Shown in pieces: positions 1 through 6,059 of a DNA stretch of 6,059 nucleotides; the first letter of the stretch is position 1, and the number at the start of each line of letters is the position of its first letter. Under the pieces are notes generated by a model that worked only from the letters and a program-made list of their open reading frames with translations, made no database searches and was not told the DNA's origin. The stretch is taken from the NCBI GenBank assembly GCA_017304125.1, contig JAFKLV010000125.1:1-6059 (forward strand), given 5' to 3'. Position numbers and translations under genes: made by a program. Source of the DNA: Sphingomonadales bacterium (GTDB lineage Bacteria > Pseudomonadota > Alphaproteobacteria > Sphingomonadales > Sphingomonadaceae).

Positions 1-720
1 CGAATCCCCGATCCGCCCCCAGCGCTTGCCGGTCAGCCCGCCGGTCGAGGTGGCGGCGGCGAGATGCCCGCTGGCGTCGACCGCCACCGCGCCGACCGTG
101 CCGAAGCGATGCGTCGGATCGAGCGCGGCGCGATCGTGGCTCGTCTTCCACGTGAGATATTCCTGCCAGCGCTTCTCGGTGCGGAAATAGGACGGGTCGA
201 CCTGCTCGATGCCCTGTTCGCGCGCGAACTGATCCGCCCCGGCGCCGCTCAGCAGCACATGCTCGCTATGTTCCATCACCGCGCGCGCCAGCGTGATCGG
301 GTTCCTGGTTGCGCTGACCCCGGCGACCGCGCCGGCGCGCAGCGTCGTGCCGTCCATGATCGCGGCGTCGAGCTGGTTCTTGCCCTCGGCGTCGAACACC
401 GCGCCGCGTCCGGCGTTGAACAGCGGATTATCCTCCAGCACCTTCACCGCCGCGACGACCGCGTCGAGGCTGGTGCCGCCGCGCTTGAGCACCGCCGAGC
501 CGGCGGCGAGCGCATCGGTCAGCCCCTGGCGATAAGCGCGCTCCTGCTCCGGCGTCAGCGAGCCGCGCGGGATCACGCCGGCGCCGCCGTGGATCGCGAT
601 CGACCAGCGTTGTGCCGGGGCGGGCGCGGGCTTCGCCTTGGCCTCATCCGCGCCGGCAGCGAGCGGGAAGGCCGCCGCCGCCATCAACATTGCCCCCAGA
701 AACTGGCCGATTCCGCGCAT
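1..720 (-). CDS. Isoaspartyl peptidase / L-asparaginase (Ntn-hydrolase, type III), exported, 3' end outside window
   Basis: The 240 visible codons match the N-terminal two thirds of the plant-type asparaginase family, which hydrolyses isoaspartyl dipeptides and L-asparagine. Residues 1-24 look like a Sec signal peptide (hydrophobic run, cleavage-like A-G-A before D25), followed by an Ala/Pro/Lys linker and then the mature start W-S-I-A-I-H-G-G-A-G (39-48). Further family motifs are N-P-L-F-N-A-G-R-G-A-V (98-108) and L-D-A-A-I-M-D-G (117-124). The family precursor self-cleaves before a Thr that becomes the nucleophile; here that is G207-T208 in H-R-F-G-T-V-G. Aligned by eye to E. coli IaaA (T179, T197, R207, D210), the counterparts are T208, T226, R236 and D239, all present, so it looks intact up to the edge. 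About a third of the beta subunit is missing. The ATG at 720 is backed by a GGGGAG 9 nt upstream. E. coli IaaA is cytoplasmic, so the signal peptide implies a periplasmic enzyme (inference). Confidence 0.93.
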   Translation of the reverse strand, partial: MRGIGQFLGAMLMAAAAFPLAAGADEAKAKPAPAPAQRWSIAIHGGAGVIPRGSLTPEQERAYRQGLTDALAAGSAVLKRGGTSLDAVVAAVKVLEDNPLFNAGRGAVFDAEGKNQLDAAIMDGTTLRAGAVAGVSATRNPITLARAVMEHSEHVLLSGAGADQFAREQGIEQVDPSYFRTEKRWQEYLTWKTSHDRAALDPTHRFGTVGAVAVDASGHLAAATSTGGLTGKRWGRIGDS

Positions 721-729
721 CCCGTGTTG

Positions 730-735
730 CTCCCC
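730..735 (-). promoter_or_regulatory. Ribosome binding site of the asparaginase-family gene
   Basis: GGGGAG on the minus strand lies 9 nt before the ATG at 720. It sits inside the 39-nt gap after the outer-membrane factor stop, so this gene can start translation independently of the gene ahead of it. The gap (721-759) shows no terminator-like hairpin plus T-run on the minus strand, so read-through from the efflux operon is plausible. Confidence 0.6.
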
Positions 736-759
736 GTTTTTTGGAAAGCGCGACTCCTA

Positions 760-2163
760 TCAGGCGGTCGGCGCCCCGCCCAGCGCCTTCACCAGCGCAA
801 TGCCGGCGCGCATCCGGCTGGTCTCCACCGCGATCAGCGCGCGTTCGGAATCGAGCGCCTCGGTCTGCGCGGTAACCACCTCGAGATAGTCCGCGGCCCC
901 GTCATGATAGCGGGTCAGCGCAAGGTCGCTGGTGCGCTGCGCCGCGGTGGCGGCGTCGCGCTGCTCGACCGCCTGGGTCGCGAGATAGCGCCCGGCGGCG
1001 AGCGCATCCTCGACCTGGCGGAATGCGCCGAGCACGGTGTCGCGATAATCCGCCGCCGCTTCGTCATATTGCGCGCGCGACAGGCCGACCTCGGCGCGGC
1101 GGCGCCCGCCGTCGAACAGGGTCAGCGCCGACACCAGCGGCCCCAGCCCCCAGAAGGCGCTGGGGGTGGACAGCAGCGACGGGCCGGTCGTCTGCCACCC
1201 GCCGGAAAGGCCGAGCGACAGCGTCGGGAAGAACGCGGCGCGCGCCACCCCGATCCGCGCATTAGCGGCGAACATCCGTCGTTCCGCCGCAGCGATATCG
1301 GGCCGGCGCTGGAGCAAGGCGGAGGGCGCTTCGGCGGGGACCGCGAGCGTCCCCGGCGGCTGGATGCGCGGCGCGACGGTGAAGTCCGAGGCGACCGCGC
1401 CGATCAGCGCGGCAATCTCATGCTCGGTCGCGGCGCGCTGGCTGGCGACCGCGGAGATTTGCGCGCGCGCATTGGACAGTACGGTGCGCGCGCGGTTGAC
1501 GTCGACCCCGGAGGCGAGCCCGCCGTCGTGGCGCGTCGCGGTCAGTTCATAGGCGCGGTTGAAGGCATCGACCGAACGGCGCAGCAGATCGGCCTCGGCA
1601 TCGAGCCCGCGCAGCCGGGCATAGGCATCGGCTACCGCCGCCTGCAGGCTCAGGCGCGCCGAGGCGAGATCGCCCGCGCTCGCCGCGGCATCGGCGCGCG
1701 CCGCGGCGACCTTGTTGCGCACCCGGCCCCACAGGTCGATTTCGTAGCTCAACGCGCCGCCGACGACATAATTGTCATAGGTGCTGGCGGTGCCGTTGGT
1801 CAGCGGACGATTGGCGGAGAGCCGCTGGCGTCCGGCCTGCCCGCTGGCGCCGATCGTCGGGAACAGATCGGCATTGTCGACCCGCGCCGTCGCGCGCGCC
1901 GCGTCATAGCGCGCCAGCGCGGCAGCGAGCGTCGGGCTGGCGGCGGCGGCGCGGGTTTCGAGATCGTCGAGAATGGGGTCGTTGAACGCTGCCCACCACG
2001 CGCCGCGCGATGCGGCGTCGAGCGGGGTGGCGGCGGTCCAGCCGGGCACTTCCTTATAGGCGGTGGGCGCCGCGATCGCCGGCGGGCGATAGGCCGGGGC
2101 CATCGAGCATCCGCCGAGCAAGGCGACGACAGCGAGCGACAGGCCCGCGCGTTTACCCCGCAT
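760..2163 (-). CDS. RND efflux outer-membrane factor, NodT-type lipoprotein
   Basis: This is a 467-aa outer-membrane channel protein of the TolC/OprM (NodT) class, the usual length for the family. It would form the trimeric exit duct of the pump encoded by the two genes before it. Residues 1-19 are a lipoprotein signal with lipobox L16-G-G-C19, so Cys19 should be acylated. Two outer-membrane-efflux repeats follow, at about 60-250 and 280-455. Family hallmarks are W-W-A-A-F-N-D-P near 56-63, Y-E-I-D-L-W-G-R-V-R (140-149), and the strongly conserved L-L-Q-R-R-P-D-I-A-A-A-E-R-R (283-296), continuing to I-G-V-A-R-A-A-F-F-P-T-L-S-L (304-317). The C-terminal repeat carries L-F-D-G-G-R-R-R (349-356). 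The start at 2163 is chosen because it puts the lipoprotein signal at the N-terminus and has an AAGGG 8 nt upstream. An in-frame ATG at 2199 would add 12 Arg-rich residues and has no ribosome binding site. The gene overlaps the adaptor by 11 nt. Confidence 0.95.
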   Translation of the reverse strand: MRGKRAGLSLAVVALLGGCSMAPAYRPPAIAAPTAYKEVPGWTAATPLDAASRGAWWAAFNDPILDDLETRAAAASPTLAAALARYDAARATARVDNADLFPTIGASGQAGRQRLSANRPLTNGTASTYDNYVVGGALSYEIDLWGRVRNKVAAARADAAASAGDLASARLSLQAAVADAYARLRGLDAEADLLRRSVDAFNRAYELTATRHDGGLASGVDVNRARTVLSNARAQISAVASQRAATEHEIAALIGAVASDFTVAPRIQPPGTLAVPAEAPSALLQRRPDIAAAERRMFAANARIGVARAAFFPTLSLGLSGGWQTTGPSLLSTPSAFWGLGPLVSALTLFDGGRRRAEVGLSRAQYDEAAADYRDTVLGAFRQVEDALAAGRYLATQAVEQRDAATAAQRTSDLALTRYHDGAADYLEVVTAQTEALDSERALIAVETSRMRAGIALVKALGGAPTA

Positions 2164-3361
2164 GCGCCGCGCCCTTGCCCGCATTCTGCACGCGGACATG
2201 ATCGCCGGTGTGGATCGCGTCGGGCGGGCTGTCGACCACGCGGTCGCCGGGGGCGAGGCCGCTGGAAATGGCCACCGTCTTGCCCTCGTCGCTGGCGATC
2301 GTGACCGGCTTCACCGTCACCCGGCCGCTGCCGTCGACCACCGCGACGGTCGGGCCGTTGTTGCCATAGAGGATCGTGCTGCCCGGCACGCTCAGCACAT
2401 TGCCGCCGCCCGCGCCGACCTTGAACGAAACCTGCGCGAAGGCGCCGGGCTTCAGCGCGCCGTCGGGGTTGGCGGCCTGCAGCTCGACCAGCACCGCGCC
2501 GGATTGCGCGTCGACCGCGCCGGCGCTGCGGGTCAGCGTCGCGGCGAAGCTGCGCTGGGGATATTCGGGCAGCGACAGGCTGGCCTCCATCCCCGGATGG
2601 ACCTGCGCCGAATAGCCCTGCGGCACGCGGACGTAGATCCGCATCCGCCGCACGTCGGAGACGGTGAACAGGGGTTGCGCGGCGGCATTGCCCGACACGA
2701 CGAGCTGGCCGATCTGCGCCGAGCGGCTCGTCACCACGCCGTCGAACGGGGCGTAGAGCCGGGTGAAGCCGAGCACCGCGCGCAGCCGGCGGACATTGGC
2801 CAGCGCGGCATTGGCGAGCGCGGATTTGGCGGCGAGATCGCCGGTCTTTTCGTCCGCCTCCTGCCGCGACACCGCATCCTTGGCGAGCATCGTGCTCCAG
2901 CGCTGCGCGGTGGTGGCGGCGAGCTTCTGGTTGGCGACCGCGGTCTGATAATCGGCGTTGGCCTGCGCGAGCTGCTGGTCGACCTCCGGCGCGTCGAGGA
3001 TCGCGAGCGGCTGGCCGGTGTGAACGCGGTCGCCGATGTCGGCGAGCCAGCGGCTGACATAGCCGTTGGTCCGCGCATAGATCGCCGCGCTGTTGAGCGC
3101 CTGCACATTGCCCGGCAGCACCAAAGCATCGCGCGCGCCGCCCGCTTTGGGGGTGACGACCGAGACGCTGGGGACCGCCGCGTCCGCCGCGACTTCCTTC
3201 AGATCGCCGGTGGCGCCGATCCGCGTCGCGATGCCGGCGGCGACGATCGCGATCGCCGCGACCCCCGCGATGATGCCGGCGCGCTTCAGCGTGCGCGGGC
3301 TGGGGCCGTCGGGCTGCGCCGGGGCTTCGGTGAGGGCTTTGACGTGGGACATGTCAGACAT
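2153..3361 (-). CDS. RND efflux periplasmic adaptor (HlyD/AcrA-type membrane fusion protein)
   Basis: This is a 402-aa adaptor that would join the inner-membrane permease to the outer-membrane channel. A short cytoplasmic N-terminus is followed by one membrane segment at about 28-47. There is no lipobox, so it should be anchored by that helix and not by lipid. The lipoyl-like half-domains are at about 92-125 (G-Y-V-S-R-W-L-A-D-I-G-D-R-V, G-Q-P-L-A-I-L-D) and 197-222 (Y-A-P-F-D-G-V-V). They flank an alpha-hairpin at about 126-196. Near the hairpin tip, R154, M158 and S165 match the spacing of the R-L-S channel-docking motif of AcrA (R128, L132, S139), with Met for Leu. Beta-barrel and membrane-proximal domains follow (about 230-392). 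The ATG at 3361 overlaps the permease stop by 8 nt. A second ATG at 3352 would remove three residues. Neither has a strong Shine-Dalgarno (only GAGA 12 nt before 3361), so translation is probably coupled to the permease. The substrate is unknown. Confidence 0.95.
   Translation of the reverse strand: MSDMSHVKALTEAPAQPDGPSPRTLKRAGIIAGVAAIAIVAAGIATRIGATGDLKEVAADAAVPSVSVVTPKAGGARDALVLPGNVQALNSAAIYARTNGYVSRWLADIGDRVHTGQPLAILDAPEVDQQLAQANADYQTAVANQKLAATTAQRWSTMLAKDAVSRQEADEKTGDLAAKSALANAALANVRRLRAVLGFTRLYAPFDGVVTSRSAQIGQLVVSGNAAAQPLFTVSDVRRMRIYVRVPQGYSAQVHPGMEASLSLPEYPQRSFAATLTRSAGAVDAQSGAVLVELQAANPDGALKPGAFAQVSFKVGAGGGNVLSVPGSTILYGNNGPTVAVVDGSGRVTVKPVTIASDEGKTVAISSGLAPGDRVVDSPPDAIHTGDHVRVQNAGKGAAHAG
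2172..2176 (-). promoter_or_regulatory. Ribosome binding site that decides the outer-membrane factor start
   Basis: AAGGG on the minus strand lies 8 nt before the ATG at 2163, inside the last codons of the adaptor gene. No comparable purine-rich site precedes the in-frame ATG at 2199. This supports the shorter protein, whose N-terminus is a proper lipoprotein signal. Confidence 0.6.
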
Positions 3362-6059
3362 GGGCAGGCTGCATCTCGACGGAAGGTTGCCGGGCGTCGC
3401 GCTTGCGGTGGACCAGCGCGAAAATGGTGGGGACGAAGAACAGGGTAGCGATCGTTGCGCAGACCAGCCCGCCGATCACCGCGCGGCCGAGCGGCGCATT
3501 CTGCTCGCCGCCTTCGCCGAGGCCGAGCGCCATCGGCGCCATGCCAATGATCATCGCGAGCGCGGTCATCAGCACCGGGCGGAAGCGCACCATCCCCGCC
3601 TCGAGCGCGGCCTTGGTCGCATCGCCCAGCGCATCGAGCCGCTCGCGCGCGAAGCTGACGACCAGGATCGAATTGGCCGTGGCGACGCCCATGCACATGA
3701 TCGCCCCGGTCAGCGCCGGCACCGACAGCGTGGTGCCGGTGGTGAACAGCATCCACACGATCCCGGCGAGCGCGGCGGGCAAAGCGGTGATGATCACGAA
3801 CGGATCGAGCCAGCTCTGGAAGTTGACCACGATCAGCAGGTAGATCAGCACGATCGCTCCGGCGAGGCCGAAGGCAAGGCCGGAAAAGGCCGTGTTCATC
3901 GTGGCATATTGGCCGCGAATGGTGACGGTGGCGCCCTTCGGCAATTCCTTTTCGAGCGACTTGATCGCGCGATCGACGTCGCCCGACACCGCCCCGAGGT
4001 CACGCCCCTGCGTGGTGGCATAGAGATCGATCACCGGCTGGATGTTATAGTGCGAGACGACCGGCACGGTGTTCGACCGGCTGATCCCGGCGATCCCGCC
4101 CAGCGGCTGCGTGCTCGCGCCCGCCGCGCCGGAGATCGGCACGTTGCTCAGCGCATTGATCGAGCCGATCAGATATTCGGGCGCCTGCGCGATCACCGAA
4201 TAGGACACGCCGGTCTTGGGATCGACGAAGAACACCGGCGCCGATTGCGCGCTGCCGGCGAGCGAGGTGCCGAGGCTGTTGGTCACGTCGCGCTCGGTGA
4301 GGCCATATTGGCTGACGCGCGAGCGATCGACGTTGACGTCGAGCTGCGGCGAGCGACCGGGCTGCTGGATCCGCGCATCGGCGAGGCCGGGAATGCGCGA
4401 GATCTTCGCCAGCAGCTTTTCGGCATAAGCGCGCACCGCGGCCTGATCCTTGCCCGAAACCTGCACGTCGATCGGGGCCGGGGCGCCGAAATTGAGGATC
4501 TGGCTGGTGATGTCCGCCGGCAGGAAGGAGAAGGTCGTGCCGGGGTAGCGGCGCGGCAGCTCGCGGCGCAGCGTGGCGACGATCTTGTCGGTCGGCGTAT
4601 GGCCTTCCTTCAGCGTGATCAGGATGTCGCCGTCCTGCGGGCCGATCGTGCCGCTGTTGTTGTAGACGGTGTTGATCGAGCTGACCGGCAGCCCGATGTT
4701 GTCGGCGATCGACCCCAGTTCGCCGGCCGGGACGACCTCGCGCACCGTGCGGCTGATCATGTCGAAGCGCGCTGCGGCATCCTCGATCCGCGTCCCCATC
4801 GGCGTGCGGACGTGGAGCGCGATCTGGCCGGAATCGACGCTGGGGAAGAAATTGCTGCCCAGCCACGGCATCAGCCCGAACGACAGCAGCACCACCGCGA
4901 GGAAGCCGAGCAGGAACGGGCGGCGGGCGCCGAGCGCGCGCGACAGCATCCCGCCATAAGCGGCGCGGATGCGCTCGAACCGTGCCTCGAACCCGCGCTG
5001 GAAGCGGACCAGCGGATTGCGCGAGGCCGGCCCGCCGGCGGCATGCGCATCCTCACCCGCTTTGTGCGGCTTGAGCAGATACATCGCCATCGTCGGCACC
5101 AGGGTGCGCGACAGGATGAACGAGGCGATCATCGAGAAGACCACCGAGAGCGCCATCGGCACGAACAGGAAACCGGCGACCCCGGGGAGGAAGAACATCG
5201 GCACGAACACGATGCAGATGCACAGCAGCGAGACGAACGCCGGCGTCACGATCTGCTGCGCGCCGTCGAGGATCGATTCGGTGACGCCCTTGCCCTGTTC
5301 GAGATGCCAATTGATGTTCTCGATCGTCACCGTCGCGTCGTCGACGAGGATGCCGACCGCGAGTGCGAGCCCGCCCAGCGTCATCACGTTCATCGTCTGG
5401 CCGAAGGCGGCCAGCGCGGCGATCGCGGCGAGCACGGCGAGCGGGATCGAGATCGCGATGATCACGGTCGAGCGCCACGAGCCGAGGAACAGCAGGATCA
5501 TCAGGCTGGTCAGCGCGGCGGCGATCGCGCCCTCGCGGACCACCCCGGACACCGCGGCTTTCACGAACAGCGACTGGTCGCCGACCGGCAGGATCTTGAG
5601 CGTATCGGGCAGCCCCGCGGCGATGCGCGGGATCGCCTGCTTCACCCCGTCGACGATCGACAGCGTGGAGGTTGCGCCATTCTTGAGCACGGTGAGCAGC
5701 ACCGAGCGCCCGCCCTCGACGTGGACGACATTGGTCTGCGGGCCGTTGCCGTCCTTCACATGCGCCACGTCGCGCATGTAGATCGTCGCGCCATTGACCA
5801 CCTTCACCGGCAGGTCGTTGAGCCCGGCGACCGAATCCGGCGCGTTGTTGAGCCGCACGCTATATTGCGTCGGGCCGATCTTGACGAAGCCGGCCGGGTT
5901 GATCTGGTTCTGCGCGGCGATCGCATTGCCGACATCCTGTGCCGACAGGCCCTTGGACTGGAGCGCCAGCGGATCGAGGTCGATCTGGATCTGGCGCTGC
6001 TTGCCGCCCGAGGGATAGGGCATGGCAAGGCCGGGGATCGTGACCAATTGGGTGCGGAT
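3354..6059 (-). CDS. RND-family efflux permease, proton-driven inner-membrane transporter, 5' end outside window
   Basis: 901 residues are visible. The reading frame is open to the right edge, and a TTG at 6047 is an internal Leu codon, not a start. Matching its aspartate pair to AcrB D407-D408 suggests roughly 165 N-terminal residues (TM1 and part of the first porter subdomain) are missing, for a total near 1,065. In fragment numbering, TM2-TM6 fall at about 174-328, the second periplasmic loop at about 400-720, and TM8-TM12 at about 724-884. TM4 holds the proton-relay pair D240-D241 in G-I-L-V-D-D-A-T-V. TM11 keeps the R-F-R-P segment (R825, R827). At the AcrB K940 position in TM10 there is Ala795 (V-A-T-A-N-S-I-L-V-V). 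Motifs such as I-T-S-Q-I-L-N-F-G (517-525) and the lack of a heavy-metal-type signature point to an HAE-like drug or small-molecule exporter clade, but the substrate is not determinable. It is the first pump gene seen, ahead of its adaptor, and ends in an 8-nt overlap with it. Confidence 0.95.
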   Translation of the reverse strand: MRTQLVTIPGLAMPYPSGGKQRQIQIDLDPLALQSKGLSAQDVGNAIAAQNQINPAGFVKIGPTQYSVRLNNAPDSVAGLNDLPVKVVNGATIYMRDVAHVKDGNGPQTNVVHVEGGRSVLLTVLKNGATSTLSIVDGVKQAIPRIAAGLPDTLKILPVGDQSLFVKAAVSGVVREGAIAAALTSLMILLFLGSWRSTVIIAISIPLAVLAAIAALAAFGQTMNVMTLGGLALAVGILVDDATVTIENINWHLEQGKGVTESILDGAQQIVTPAFVSLLCICIVFVPMFFLPGVAGFLFVPMALSVVFSMIASFILSRTLVPTMAMYLLKPHKAGEDAHAAGGPASRNPLVRFQRGFEARFERIRAAYGGMLSRALGARRPFLLGFLAVVLLSFGLMPWLGSNFFPSVDSGQIALHVRTPMGTRIEDAAARFDMISRTVREVVPAGELGSIADNIGLPVSSINTVYNNSGTIGPQDGDILITLKEGHTPTDKIVATLRRELPRRYPGTTFSFLPADITSQILNFGAPAPIDVQVSGKDQAAVRAYAEKLLAKISRIPGLADARIQQPGRSPQLDVNVDRSRVSQYGLTERDVTNSLGTSLAGSAQSAPVFFVDPKTGVSYSVIAQAPEYLIGSINALSNVPISGAAGASTQPLGGIAGISRSNTVPVVSHYNIQPVIDLYATTQGRDLGAVSGDVDRAIKSLEKELPKGATVTIRGQYATMNTAFSGLAFGLAGAIVLIYLLIVVNFQSWLDPFVIITALPAALAGIVWMLFTTGTTLSVPALTGAIMCMGVATANSILVVSFARERLDALGDATKAALEAGMVRFRPVLMTALAMIIGMAPMALGLGEGGEQNAPLGRAVIGGLVCATIATLFFVPTIFALVHRKRDARQPSVEMQPAHV

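Noticed and set aside
763..780. Possible hairpin (GGCGG/CCGCC) at the end of the outer-membrane factor gene as a terminator
   Set aside because: The stem is only 5 bp, lies inside codons, and on the minus strand is followed by no T-run (the nearby homopolymer reads as A). It does not support a Rho-independent terminator.
1461..1497. Short GCGC-alternating stretches
   Set aside because: They fall within well-conserved coding sequence (Ala/Arg codons) of a GC-rich genome and form no regular repeat unit.
64..2304. Very long open frame (746 codons) on the plus strand
   Set aside because: It lies antisense to the asparaginase-family gene and the outer-membrane factor, both with clear family motifs. 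Its translation is Arg/Gly/Ala-rich low-complexity sequence with no recognisable domain, which is what GC-rich codon bias produces on the opposite strand.
2162..3448. 428-codon open frame on the plus strand
   Set aside because: It is antisense to the whole adaptor gene, is rich in Arg, Ala, Gly, Asp and His, and shows no domain. It is a shadow of the real frame.
4045..4866. 273-codon minus-strand frame inside the permease
   Set aside because: It is an out-of-frame reading of the permease periplasmic loop. Its translation is Arg/Asp/Gln-rich and has no family motif.
4969..5781. 270-codon open frame on the plus strand opposite the permease
   Set aside because: The permease frame here contains the conserved TM2-TM6 block and the Asp-Asp motif. 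The antisense product is Ser/Thr/Ala-rich with no recognisable fold or start signal.
6045..6047. TTG as the permease start codon
   Set aside because: The frame stays open upstream to the window edge (I-R-T-Q-L). The protein at this point is already within the first periplasmic porter region, so the true start must lie outside the window.

Overview
The window is GC-rich, almost entirely coding DNA read on the minus strand. The codon style is high GC3, but Tyr is mostly TAT and CAT/GAT are frequent. Together with the protein sequences this suggests an alphaproteobacterium, probably a sphingomonad. That placement is an impression from composition and protein style, not a measured result.

Read in the direction of transcription (right to left), the layout is: (1) an RND-family inner-membrane efflux permease, 6059-3354, whose 5' end lies outside the window; (2) a periplasmic adaptor (membrane fusion protein), 3361-2153; (3) a NodT-type outer-membrane factor lipoprotein, 2163-760; (4) the first 240 codons of a secreted isoaspartyl peptidase / plant-type L-asparaginase, 720-1, which runs off the left edge. 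Genes 1 and 2 overlap by 8 nt and genes 2 and 3 by 11 nt. Gene 4 starts 39 nt after gene 3 with its own ribosome binding site and no visible terminator between them.

The first three genes encode all the parts of a tripartite efflux pump. The permease would take substrate from the inner membrane or periplasm using the proton gradient, the adaptor would bridge the periplasm, and the lipoprotein channel would export through the outer membrane. The substrate cannot be read from the sequence. No regulator, promoter, mobile element, RNA gene, CRISPR array or notable repeat was seen; the operon promoter probably lies beyond the right edge.

I do not see a previously undescribed system here. The points most worth a second look are the absence of the AcrB-type TM10 lysine from the permease proton relay, and the secreted asparaginase-family hydrolase placed directly behind the pump genes. 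The large plus-strand open frames are antisense shadows of these genes.
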